A stretch of 64,000 bases of DNA from Bacteroidales bacterium (lineage in GTDB: Bacteria > Bacteroidota > Bacteroidia > Bacteroidales > GCA-2748055), in assembly GCA_020636775.1 (NCBI GenBank), contig JACJXF010000012.1, forward strand, positions 9,935 through 73,934, written 5' to 3'. Made by a program: the position numbers and the translations under genes. Under the pieces are notes generated by a model, which was not told the origin of the DNA, made no database searches, and saw only the letters and a program-made list of their open reading frames with translations. Positions 45,737 to 53,701 of the stretch are shown in pieces (positions within the stretch are counted from its first letter, which is position 1; each line of letters starts with the position of its first letter).

Positions 45737-46857
45737 AAAGGCTTGTATTTATTGGTATTATTTCCCTTTTTGCAGCCTGTTCTTCTCAGGAGACAACAAA
45801 ACATTACTCTAAAACAAACCTTATTTATGCCAGGGGATTCGACATTATTGACCAGGGTTCTTTTAAGGAAATATTTGTAAGCAGGCCCTGGCAGAAGGCT
45901 CAGAATCAGCAGTTCAGATTCTTACTTTCTTCCGATACGTATAATATTCCGGATTCTTTAAGAACAGAAATATTCATTAAAACCCCCGTAAAGAAAGTAG
46001 TAGTATTTTCTTCCACTCATGTGGGTTACATTGCATCTTTGGGTGAAAGTCACAGTATTGCCGCAGTATCAGGATGTGATTTTGTCAGTGACTCAATTCT
46101 CCGGGCTTCTATTCAGCAGAAACATTGCCTCGATATAGGCTTTGCCCCAAATATTGATTACGAAACTCTTCTCGCTATTCATCCGGATGTTGTGTTTCTC
46201 TACGGACTTGATCCGTCAGTTATTGGGATTATGAACAGACTGAAAAGTGCAGGCATTCCTTCAGTTCTGGTTTCTGAATTTCTGGAGGATTTGCCTCTTG
46301 GAAAGGCTGAATGGATTAAATTCTTCTCCGCCTTTTATAATGATGATGCATTGGCTGATAGTATTTTCAAAGAGGTTGACAGAAATTACAATCAACTTAA
46401 AAACTCAGCAAAGTTATGGAATAAAAAACCTTCAATTCTGGTTGGATTGCCCTGGAAAGACAGCTGGTATATGTCGGGAGGAAAGTCTTTTACGGCAAGG
46501 TTTATAGAAGATGCAGGAGGAAATTATTTGTGGGCTGATACCCCTGAAACAGATTTTATCCCCCTTGATCTTGAGTCAGTATTCCTTAAAGCAATGAAGG
46601 CCGATATCTGGATAAATTCAGGAAGTGCGGCCAGCCTGAGAGAAATTGTTTCCCAGGATCAAAGATTCGAATACTTACCCGCATTTAAAGAAGGAAATGT
46701 ATTTAATAATAATCTTCGAATGAATGCCACGGGTGGAAACGATTTCTGGGAGTCAGGAGTAGTGCATCCGGAACGGATTTTGTCTGACCTGATTCAAATC
46801 TTTCACAACACTGATAGTTCGGACAAAAATCTTTACTACTATCAAAGATTGAAGTAG
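45733..46857 (+). CDS. btuF: Cobalamin ABC transporter substrate-binding lipoprotein BtuF-like
   Basis: A 374-residue periplasmic-binding-protein of the BtuF/FepB helical-backbone class. Lipobox FAAC (Cys16), followed by SSQETTK, which lacks the Lys-Asp/Glu surface-export signal, suggesting it stays facing the periplasm. Motifs include KKVVVFSSTHVGYIASLGES and VSGCDFVSD (~95-125), NIDYETLLAIHPDVVFLYG (~143-161), IPSVLVSEFLEDLPLGKAEWIKF (~180-202) and VGLPWKDSWYMSGGKSFTA. It is translationally coupled to the protease by an ATGA overlap. Iron-siderophore binders share the fold; the riboswitch and operon make cobalamin the likely ligand. Confidence 0.87.
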   Translation: MKRLVFIGIISLFAACSSQETTKHYSKTNLIYARGFDIIDQGSFKEIFVSRPWQKAQNQQFRFLLSSDTYNIPDSLRTEIFIKTPVKKVVVFSSTHVGYIASLGESHSIAAVSGCDFVSDSILRASIQQKHCLDIGFAPNIDYETLLAIHPDVVFLYGLDPSVIGIMNRLKSAGIPSVLVSEFLEDLPLGKAEWIKFFSAFYNDDALADSIFKEVDRNYNQLKNSAKLWNKKPSILVGLPWKDSWYMSGGKSFTARFIEDAGGNYLWADTPETDFIPLDLESVFLKAMKADIWINSGSAASLREIVSQDQRFEYLPAFKEGNVFNNNLRMNATGGNDFWESGVVHPERILSDLIQIFHNTDSSDKNLYYYQRLK

Positions 46858-46988
46858 AAATACAGGCAATGCAGTGGGACTTCAAAACCTGCATACCTCT
46901 GTTTTATTAATCATTTTTTTACTACTTTTACAGATATTAAAAATTTAGTGGAAATTTTTATTCCTGAAAGCAAACTAACATAATTTAT

Positions 46989-47261
46989 ATGGCCAGCATC
47001 AGAACCCTTAAAAAAGATCTTAATTACATTGCTTACGAATTGCTAACCGAAGCTTTTGCATACAAGCATTTTCATCCTGAGATGGAAGAAAAGAAATTTG
47101 ATGAAGCAATCCGTAATATGGTAAAACTCAGAAATGAGATCCTGGCCAGAATTAATAAGCCCGGGAAATTTGACGATCCTGCCAAGCAAAAAGAACACTT
47201 CCGGAAGATTCATGAAGACATGATCACACTTGTCAACGTAATGGATTCTCTGGATAAATAA
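46989..47261 (+). CDS. Small conserved helical protein in the B12 operon
   Basis: A 90-residue soluble protein, very rich in charged residues and predicted almost all helical: SIRTLKKDLNYIAYELLTEAF, MEEKKFDEAIRNMVKLRNEIL and KEHFRKIHEDMITLVNVMDSL. There is no signal peptide, membrane segment or Cys pair. It lies 131 bases after btuF and only 8 to 41 bases before btuC, so it is expressed with the transporter. I do not recognise a named family, although similar short helical proteins exist in Bacteroidales. A role in transporter regulation is possible but unsupported beyond position. Confidence 0.75.
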   Translation: MASIRTLKKDLNYIAYELLTEAFAYKHFHPEMEEKKFDEAIRNMVKLRNEILARINKPGKFDDPAKQKEHFRKIHEDMITLVNVMDSLDK

Positions 47262-47302
47262 TCCAAAAATTGTCTTCCTTGCCTAAACCGAACGGTGACA
47301 GA

Positions 47303-48310
47303 ATGCGGGTGATCCTTCTGGTTCTGCTCGCTTTTATTTTGTTCTGGACTGATTTATCATTGGGCTCCGCTGACTTATCCTTCTCCAAAGTACTGGAAAC
47401 ACTTTTCTCCGGTGATCAGGAGTCCACCGCCTGGATAACCATTCATTTGTTCAGGTTACCCCGGGCTCTTACTTCCTTATTTGTTGGAATAGCTCTTTCA
47501 GTTAGTGGCCTGCAGATGCAAACCGTTTTCAGGAATCCCCTTGCAGGTCCGTATGTACTGGGAATCAGTTCAGGAGCCAGCCTGGGGGTTGCCCTTGTAG
47601 TTCTTGGTTTTGGCGGGCTTTTTGCCGGTAATGCCTTTTTTATTTCAGGAAGCTGGCTATTGGTAACTGCTGCATGGATAGGCTCTGGCATGGTGTTGCT
47701 GATAATTTTAACAGTATCATTCAGAGTCAGGGACATAATGACTCTTCTGATTCTTGGAATAATGTTTGCCAGCGGAATTTCTGCTGTGATAAGCGTACTT
47801 CAGTATTTTTCAGGCGAATCTGCACTGAAAGCCTTTGTAATATGGACAATGGGGAGTGTGAGTAATGTTAGCAGGGAGCAACTTCCTGTAATTGGTACAG
47901 GTGTCTTTGCCGGACTTATTTTAGCTCTTGTTGTCGTGAAAGCCTCTAATGCCATTCAACTTGGAGAAACTCAGGCAAAAACACTGGGCATTAATATTAC
48001 CCGTTACCGGGCAATGGTTTTTATCAGTACCAGTCTTCTGACAGGAACGGTTACTGCTTTTTGCGGACCAATAGGGTTTATAGGGATTGCGGTTCCTCAT
48101 ATCTGCAGGATGTTTTTTCAGACTTCCCGACAGGGGATACTCCTGCTGGCTTCAATATTTGCAGGAGCATCACTTATGTTGCTTTCAGATATAATATCTC
48201 AGCTTCCCGGAACAGAATCAATTCTTCCGATAAATGCAGTTACCTCCCTTCTTGGAATTCCGGTAGTAGTATGGATCATCTTCCGTAAACAAAAACTTAT
48301 AGCAGCCTGA
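47303..48310 (+). CDS. btuC: Cobalamin ABC transporter permease BtuC-like
   Basis: A ~335-residue FecCD-family inner-membrane permease with about ten transmembrane segments. Motifs are typical: FRLPRALTSLFVGIALSVSGLQMQTVFRNPLAGPYVLGISSGASLG (split across ~55-100), WTMGSVSNVSREQLPV, and GPIGFIGIAVPHICRMFF, the cytoplasmic loop contacting the ATPase. The frame opens with a TTG at 47270, 8 bases after the previous gene. The ATG at 47303 gives a family-like start (MRVILLVLL), and I prefer it with moderate certainty. It pairs with the ATPase gene one base downstream of its stop. Iron-siderophore permeases look alike; the riboswitch makes B12 the likely cargo. Confidence 0.9.
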   Translation: MRVILLVLLAFILFWTDLSLGSADLSFSKVLETLFSGDQESTAWITIHLFRLPRALTSLFVGIALSVSGLQMQTVFRNPLAGPYVLGISSGASLGVALVVLGFGGLFAGNAFFISGSWLLVTAAWIGSGMVLLIILTVSFRVRDIMTLLILGIMFASGISAVISVLQYFSGESALKAFVIWTMGSVSNVSREQLPVIGTGVFAGLILALVVVKASNAIQLGETQAKTLGINITRYRAMVFISTSLLTGTVTAFCGPIGFIGIAVPHICRMFFQTSRQGILLLASIFAGASLMLLSDIISQLPGTESILPINAVTSLLGIPVVVWIIFRKQKLIAA

Positions 48311-48311
48311 T

Positions 48312-49316
48312 ATGCACGGGAACGATTCCATATTAAAGCTTGAAAAACTAAGCATAGGCTTTTCGCAAAAAGGAGGTAATTCCCTACTCCTCAAGGAATT
48401 GGCTCTGGAAGTAAAACGCGGTGAATTGGTTGGCCTTATTGGCAGGAATGGGTCAGGAAAAAGCTCCCTGCTCCGGACATTGGTGCGACTTCAAAATTCT
48501 ATCGAAGGTTCTGTTTTTTTCAACTCATTTAAGATCCAGGATATTCATCCTCAAAAATTTGCGAAGGAAATAGCATTTGTTCCTTCAGGACTTGAATACA
48601 ATGAAACAATGACCGTCAGGGAACTTGTTAGTCTGGGTCGGTTCCCATACACAAACTGGATAGGAAATCTGAATCGGAATGACCTAAGAATTATTCAGTC
48701 TGCGCTTGATAAAGTTGGAATTCAGGAACTGGCTGACAGGAAACTCACAGAAATCAGCGATGGGGAGAAACAAAAAGCCAGTATTGCCAGAACTCTTGCA
48801 CAGGATACTCCATTGATAATTTTGGATGAACCCACAGCTTATCTTGACCTTCCGGCAAAAAATGATATTGTCAGCCTTTTACATGAGCTTGTTAATCAGG
48901 GGAAAACTGTGATATTCAGCACTCACGACCTGAACATAGCAATCCGGTTTTCTGATAAACTCTGGCTCATTAGTGAAAACACAATACTTCAGGGCTCACC
49001 TGAAGATCTTATCCTGAATGCTTCAATTGCCGGAATTTTCGAATCAGACAGACTCAGGCTTAATCCTATGAGCGGTGATTTTGAGCTTAGACGAAAAGCC
49101 TTGAAAACAATTTCACTCACCTGCACACAAAAAGATGTGGAGCACTGGACCCGGGAAGCACTTAAGCGACGCGGCTATGAGGTAGTTCGCAATGAAAATC
49201 CGGAAATTAAACTCGTCGTTACGAAAACTGAAGATAAAATTATTTGGAATATTCAACGTTTTAATGAAAGTTTGCCATTTGAAAGCATTTATGAAATGCT
49301 GCAAGCTTTGCCTTAA
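48312..49316 (+). CDS. btuD: Cobalamin ABC transporter ATP-binding protein BtuD-like
   Basis: A 334-residue ABC ATPase. Walker A GRNGSGKSS (44-52), signature ISDGEKQ (148-154, SDGE in place of the canonical SGGQ), Walker B LIILDEPTAYLD (168-179) and an H-loop in FSTHDLN are all present. The nucleotide-binding domain ends near residue 250 and is followed by an ~80-residue extension with mixed alpha/beta character (EHWTREALKRRGYEVVRNE, KTEDKIIWNIQRF), a region not found in Escherichia coli BtuD (~250 residues). It is encoded one base after btuC. Powers uptake of cobalamin from the periplasm; FhuC/FecE-type iron ATPases are the nearest alternatives. Confidence 0.9.
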   Translation: MHGNDSILKLEKLSIGFSQKGGNSLLLKELALEVKRGELVGLIGRNGSGKSSLLRTLVRLQNSIEGSVFFNSFKIQDIHPQKFAKEIAFVPSGLEYNETMTVRELVSLGRFPYTNWIGNLNRNDLRIIQSALDKVGIQELADRKLTEISDGEKQKASIARTLAQDTPLIILDEPTAYLDLPAKNDIVSLLHELVNQGKTVIFSTHDLNIAIRFSDKLWLISENTILQGSPEDLILNASIAGIFESDRLRLNPMSGDFELRRKALKTISLTCTQKDVEHWTREALKRRGYEVVRNENPEIKLVVTKTEDKIIWNIQRFNESLPFESIYEMLQALP

Positions 49317-49331
49317 CTAAATTTGAAAGCT

Positions 49332-49541
49332 ATGAAATCAGTTAAAAAAACAATTGCTTATTTTCTTTCGGGACTGGTATTGATCTTTGCAATAATTGCC
49401 ATTCTCGGGATATGGGACATTATTGATTTACAAAACCTGCTCACAAAAATGTTCTCCTCCATGTTGGTTATTGTTGCAGCTTCGGCAGTTATTGTATTTC
49501 TTTTTGCCATACTTATCAGGGATAATTCCGATCACGATTAA
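49332..49541 (+). CDS. Small membrane protein at the end of the B12 operon
   Basis: A ~69-residue protein starting MKSVKKTIAYFL; the frame can be extended three codons to a TTG at 49323, which is less likely. It has two hydrophobic helices (~7-30 and ~43-63) and an acidic tail RDNSDHD. It begins 15 bases after btuD and appears to belong to the same transcript. The family is not recognised. No terminator was visible between it and the convergent glycosyltransferase gene. Confidence 0.6.
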   Translation: MKSVKKTIAYFLSGLVLIFAIIAILGIWDIIDLQNLLTKMFSSMLVIVAASAVIVFLFAILIRDNSDHD

Positions 49542-49566
49542 GGTGTCAGAACCGACTCCTTTACCG

Positions 49567-50673
49567 TTACAGGTAATTCAGGATTTTTTGAGCATTTAAT
49601 TTGTTTGCATAGGATTGCAACCCATTCTCTCTTAGCTGTATTGAATCGGGTTTGAAATCTTTATTAAAAAGTTTTTTTATTGAATCTGTCATTTCCTGAT
49701 CGCTTTGGGAAATCTCACATAATTCTGCCAGTCCGCTTCCTTTAACCATTAAAGGATTAGCCACCACAAACCGGCCCATAAACAGGGAATTTAAAAGCTT
49801 AAGCTTTAGTCCGCTGGCCTGAAAGGTATAGCATAAATGAATATGTGCCTGTAGCTGAAGCCTTTCCATTTCCTCTGAATCAGGGTTCTCCACAAGTCTG
49901 CAATTATTAAGGGAGGAAATTTTTTCACGCAGTAAGGAAGTTGGGTTTTTCCCGGCAATAACCACCGGAAAATCAATTTTTGAAAATATGGTATCCAGGC
50001 AGTGCAATACAGCGGATTCATTTTCCTCCACCTCTAAATTTCCGTGCATAAGTATATATTCGCCTCTTCCCGGAAGAGATTTCACTTTATTATTTGCATG
50101 GAAGGCTCCCAGAAAAACAGAATGGCCGTATTTCTTGCTGAAATAACCGGTGTCACTTTCTGAGATTCCAAATATTACAGAAGCTTGGGTGATTATCTTT
50201 TCATAATACCGCAGCCTAATGCTTTCCAAACGGTAATATAAACTTTTTAGAAAGTTATGGCTTGATTTTCTTAGAAATGCATAATACTCATGTTCAATAT
50301 TATGCATTCTTACCATTTTAATTCTGTCTTTAAGCTTAAGATCATCCAGATAATAACAACAATGAAGTCCTTCAAAAAGAATTGGATTATCATCTTTGCA
50401 AAGATTTGATATCAAATCCTGCGATCTGCGTGATTCAACAATATAGGGTCGCCATGAGAACTGGAACAAGAATCCTGTTTTTCTGGGATAATAATATACC
50501 TTTTCACATAACTGCTCCAGTTCCTGGGAAGGTTCACGGTTATATTGAAAGACGTGCAGGAAAATAGCCACCTGCTGTTCTTTCAATGCCTTAATTTTAT
50601 AAAAGATGTCTATTACCCCTCCGTAATTTGGGGGATATGGGTTGTTGAAGGCGATTATGTGAAGTTTTTTCAT
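49567..50673 (-). CDS. Glycosyltransferase (GT-B, family 1/4-like)
   Basis: A 368-residue cytoplasmic or membrane-peripheral GT-B fold. The N-terminal half has FNNPYPPNYGGVIDIFYKIKAL (~9-30), the glycine-rich acceptor-side loop of GT4-like enzymes, and RMHNIEHEYYAFL. The C-terminal half has the strand-loop YILMHGNLEVEENESAVLHCL, VVIAGKNP and a nucleotide-sugar site region FQASGLKLKLLNSLFMGRFVVANP with the E replaced by K in the canonical EGFGLxxxEAMA. It probably transfers a sugar in surface polysaccharide synthesis, though no other glycan genes surround it. It converges on the B12 operon. Confidence 0.8.
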   Translation of the reverse strand: MKKLHIIAFNNPYPPNYGGVIDIFYKIKALKEQQVAIFLHVFQYNREPSQELEQLCEKVYYYPRKTGFLFQFSWRPYIVESRRSQDLISNLCKDDNPILFEGLHCCYYLDDLKLKDRIKMVRMHNIEHEYYAFLRKSSHNFLKSLYYRLESIRLRYYEKIITQASVIFGISESDTGYFSKKYGHSVFLGAFHANNKVKSLPGRGEYILMHGNLEVEENESAVLHCLDTIFSKIDFPVVIAGKNPTSLLREKISSLNNCRLVENPDSEEMERLQLQAHIHLCYTFQASGLKLKLLNSLFMGRFVVANPLMVKGSGLAELCEISQSDQEMTDSIKKLFNKDFKPDSIQLRENGLQSYANKLNAQKILNYL

Positions 50674-50679
50674 TTTTAA

Positions 50680-50696
50680 TACCTGTCAGGTTCTAA
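50680..50696. repeat. Short inverted repeat acctg-t-caggt upstream of the glycosyltransferase
   Basis: The 11-base palindrome acctgtcaggt lies close to the start of the minus-strand glycosyltransferase gene. Similar ACCTGWCAGGT words are common as dispersed intergenic palindromes in Bacteroidetes (from general knowledge). No function is assigned. Confidence 0.4.
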
Positions 50697-50792
50697 ACCT
50701 TAAAAAATGTTAATTTATAAAATTCCCACAACATTTTTTCCCAATCCACGTATATTATTCCGAATTCAGTTTTAATTCTGGCACGTAATTTG

Positions 50793-50907
50793 AAAACCTG
50801 TAATTAGAATTGATCACCTGGAAAATAGTTTTAGTAGTTTTATTTCATAGATAGTTTTAGGGTTAGTTAGTTGAAGTGTCATCATGTGAATGATGACACT
50901 TTTTTTT
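50793..50907 (+). ncRNA. Candidate short transcript ending in a perfect terminator upstream of argS
   Basis: The region between the minus-strand glycosyltransferase and argS has no coding frame, yet it contains a textbook plus-strand terminator at 50873-50907. argS has its own -7 element downstream of it, and no plus-strand gene lies within about 1.3 kb upstream. Something short must therefore end here: a small RNA or an attenuated leader. The 5' end is a guess, set just after a weak TAATTTG at 50786-50792; no good -33 element was found. No known RNA family was recognised. Confidence 0.35.
50873..50907 (+). terminator. Perfect GUGA-loop terminator ahead of argS
   Basis: The arms agtgtcatcat (50875-50885) and atgatgacact (50890-50900) form a perfect 11-bp stem closed by a GUGA tetraloop. 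Seven T follow directly (eight counting the last stem base). Confidence 0.88.
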
Positions 50908-50939
50908 GTCTTATTACCATTCAATTATAAAGCGATAGT

Positions 50940-50947
50940 TATCTTTG
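50940..50947 (+). promoter_or_regulatory. Candidate -7 element for argS
   Basis: TATCTTTG matches TAnnTTTG exactly, 20 bases before the argS ATG and downstream of the terminator at 50873-50907. The -33 region shows no clear TTTG at the usual spacing. Confidence 0.5.
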
Positions 50948-50967
50948 CACGAAATTAAAATTCATAC

Positions 50968-52764
50968 ATGGCAATTACGGGTGGTATAGAAGAAAAAATA
51001 TTAAGTTGTTTGCACAACGCCCTGCAGGATCTATATGGAAAAACTGCAGATGCTAACTTATTACAGCTTCAAAAAACTAAAAAAGAATTCAAGGGCGATT
51101 TTACTCTGGTTGTGTTTCCTCTGCTTCGGATTACTTCAAAAAATCCGGAACAATCTGCCAACGAATTAGGACAGTATTTACAGCTTCATATGAAGGAAGT
51201 ATCGGGATATAACGTAATCAAGGGCTTCTTAAACCTTGAAATAAGTTCATCATACTGGCTCGATTTTCTTGGGTATGCAAACGGACAAAAAAATTATGGC
51301 TTAACCAGTCCGGGGGAAAGGACAGACAAAGTAATGGTTGAATACTCTTCTCCCAATACCAATAAACCTCTGCATCTGGGGCATATCCGTAATAATCTGC
51401 TTGGATTTTCAATTTCAAGAATTCTGGAAGCCAACGGGAATTCAGTTGTCAAAGTTAATCTGGTAAATGACAGGGGAATACATATTTGTAAATCCATGCT
51501 GGCATACCAGAAGTTTGGAAATGGAGAAAATCCCGCTTCCCCCGAAACAATTAAAGGGGACCACCTGGTTGGAAAATATTATGTAAAATTTGATCAGGAA
51601 TACAAGAGGGAGGTAACCGCTCTCCTCAAAGAAGGAATGACGCAGGAAGAAGCCGAAAAAAAATCTGCGCTGATGAATGAAGCCAGAGAAATGCTCCGCA
51701 AATGGGAGGCTGGCGATCCTGAAACCATTGCTCTTTGGAAAATGATGAATGGATGGGTTTATGAAGGATTCGATGAAACCTATAAAAAACTGGGTGTTGA
51801 ATTCGACAGGATTTACTACGAATCCGACACATATAGCCTTGGAAAAGCCATCGTTCTTGAGGGTCTGGAAAAGGGAGTTCTTTCACGGAGAGATGATGGA
51901 TCGGTATGGGTTGACCTTACCGCTGAAGGTATGGATCAGAAACTCCTTCTGCGATCTGATGGTACTACCGTTTATATGACGCAGGACATCGGAACAGCAC
52001 AACAGCGTTTTGAGCAATATTCCATTAATAAGCATATTTATGTAGTTGGAAATGAACAGAATTATCATTTCCAGGTACTTAGCCTTGTGCTTAAAAAACT
52101 GGGATATGAGTGGTACGATAAAATTTTTCACCTCTCATACGGGATGGTGGAACTTCCTGAAGGAAAAATGAAATCCAGAGAGGGAACTGTGGTTGATGCT
52201 GATGATCTGGTTGAAGGTATGATACTGACTGCCCGACAGATGTCGGAAGAACTGGGAAAACTCTCCGAATATTCTGATACTGAAAAAGAAAATATTTACT
52301 GTCAGATTGGCCTTGGAGCCCTGAAGTATTTTATTCTTAAGGTTGATCCCAAAAAGAATATGATGTTCGATCCCAAAGAGTCAATTGATTTTAACGGAAA
52401 TACCGGGCCATTTATTCAATATACCTATGCGCGCATTCAATCTCTCTTGCGCAAGGCAGGGGAAAAGGCCGACTCTGCTGAATACTCAGGAGATTTAAAT
52501 GAAAAAGAAATAAGCCTGCTCAGACTGGTTCATGAGTTTCCTGAGGTGGTAAGCAGTGCCGGTGATACATTAAGCCCTGCACTGATAGCAAATTACCTGT
52601 TTGAACTGGCCAAGGAATACAACCAGTTTTATCATGAAAACCCTATACTGACCGCCGAGGATGCTACTGTAATGGAAACGCGACTGGGTATTTCGAAAAT
52701 TTGCGGAGAACTTATAAAAAATGGTATGTACCTTCTGGGTATTGAGGTGCCTGAAAGAATGTAA
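50968..52764 (+). CDS. argS: Arginine--tRNA ligase
   Basis: A 598-residue class I aminoacyl-tRNA synthetase charging tRNA-Arg in the cytoplasm. An N-terminal additional domain (~1-110) is followed by the catalytic Rossmann fold. Its HIGH-type motif is HLGH (136-139) in the family signature SSPNTNKPLHLGHIRNN, and KMKSR (~399-403) stands at the KMSKS position in LPEGKMKSREGTVV. The C-terminal DALR anticodon-binding domain spans ~470-598, with ANYLFELAKEYNQFYHENPI. The gene is single, with convergent folD downstream. The leader carries a terminator-like hairpin described separately. Confidence 0.97.
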   Translation: MAITGGIEEKILSCLHNALQDLYGKTADANLLQLQKTKKEFKGDFTLVVFPLLRITSKNPEQSANELGQYLQLHMKEVSGYNVIKGFLNLEISSSYWLDFLGYANGQKNYGLTSPGERTDKVMVEYSSPNTNKPLHLGHIRNNLLGFSISRILEANGNSVVKVNLVNDRGIHICKSMLAYQKFGNGENPASPETIKGDHLVGKYYVKFDQEYKREVTALLKEGMTQEEAEKKSALMNEAREMLRKWEAGDPETIALWKMMNGWVYEGFDETYKKLGVEFDRIYYESDTYSLGKAIVLEGLEKGVLSRRDDGSVWVDLTAEGMDQKLLLRSDGTTVYMTQDIGTAQQRFEQYSINKHIYVVGNEQNYHFQVLSLVLKKLGYEWYDKIFHLSYGMVELPEGKMKSREGTVVDADDLVEGMILTARQMSEELGKLSEYSDTEKENIYCQIGLGALKYFILKVDPKKNMMFDPKESIDFNGNTGPFIQYTYARIQSLLRKAGEKADSAEYSGDLNEKEISLLRLVHEFPEVVSSAGDTLSPALIANYLFELAKEYNQFYHENPILTAEDATVMETRLGISKICGELIKNGMYLLGIEVPERM

Positions 52765-52805
52765 GCATTTGTTAAAAGGGGAATTGGGTTAAGAAAAGCT
52801 TAATA

Positions 52806-53684
52806 CTAATAAATTTCTTTTCTTCCTGCCAGCAAAGTGTTTTTCAGTAATGAGACAATAGTCATTGGACCCACACCTCCGGGAACAGGAGTGATATAGC
52901 TGCATTTGGGAGCTACCTCATCGTAGAGCACGTCTCCGTGGAGTTTGAATCCTGATTTTGTCAATGCAGAAGGCAGACGGGTTGTACCCACATCGATTAC
53001 AACTGCACCCTCTTTCACCATATCCGCTTTAACAAAGCCAGGACTGCCGATAGCGGCGATGAGAATATCTGCCTGACTTGTAATTTTACCGATATCCGGA
53101 GTCCTGCTATGGCATACGGTTACAGTGCAGTTACCAGGACTTGCTTTTTGGGACAATAAAATACTTATGGGTCTGCCAACAATATTACTTCTTCCAATTA
53201 CCACGCAATGCTTTCCTGATGTTTCGATTTTGTAGCGATCGAGCAATTCAATAATTCCGGCCGGGGTGGCAGAAACAAAGGCGGGCATGCCCAATACCAT
53301 TCTTCCAAGATTTACCGGGTGAAAACCATCAACGTCTTTTTCGGGGGAAACAGCTTCAATAACTTTACTTTCATTTATATGAGAGGGGAGAGGAAGTTGC
53401 ACGATAAATCCATCAATATCAGGATTGGTATTAAGTTCCTGAACCTTTGCAAGAAGTTCTTTCTCCGTAACATTATCTTCGAAACGTATCAGTGTGGATT
53501 CAAAACCTACTGCAGCGCAGTCTTTCACCTTATTTGCCACATATGTCTCACTTCCTCCGTCATGTCCAACGAGTATGGCAGCAAGATGCGGCCTTTTACA
53601 ACCCTCATCAACCATCTTTTTAACCATGGCAGCTATTTCAAGCTTGATGTCGGCTGCGGTTTGCTTCCCGTCGATAATTTGCAT
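52806..53684 (-). CDS. folD: Bifunctional methylenetetrahydrofolate dehydrogenase/cyclohydrolase
   Basis: A 292-residue FolD that interconverts 5,10-methylene-, methenyl- and 10-formyl-tetrahydrofolate in cytoplasmic one-carbon metabolism. Visible features are the substrate-channel Tyr48 and Lys52 in ETYVANKVKDC, the motif FIVQLPLPSHI (~93-103), the NADP-binding CVVIGRSNIVGRPI (~165-178) and the C-terminal TPVPGGVGPMTIVSLL (~265-280). It lies 17 bases after ffh on the same strand; I recall ffh-folD pairs from other Bacteroidetes, so co-transcription is probable. Confidence 0.97.
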   Translation of the reverse strand: MQIIDGKQTAADIKLEIAAMVKKMVDEGCKRPHLAAILVGHDGGSETYVANKVKDCAAVGFESTLIRFEDNVTEKELLAKVQELNTNPDIDGFIVQLPLPSHINESKVIEAVSPEKDVDGFHPVNLGRMVLGMPAFVSATPAGIIELLDRYKIETSGKHCVVIGRSNIVGRPISILLSQKASPGNCTVTVCHSRTPDIGKITSQADILIAAIGSPGFVKADMVKEGAVVIDVGTTRLPSALTKSGFKLHGDVLYDEVAPKCSYITPVPGGVGPMTIVSLLKNTLLAGRKEIY

Positions 53685-53701
53685 TTTTTAAACTTTTAAA
53701 T

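Noticed and set aside
48312..49316. Defective ABC signature (SDGE in place of SGGQ) as a sign of inactivation
   Set aside because: Walker A, Walker B and the H-loop are intact, and SDGE/SDGQ variants are common in Bacteroidetes FecCD-linked ATPases as far as I recall.
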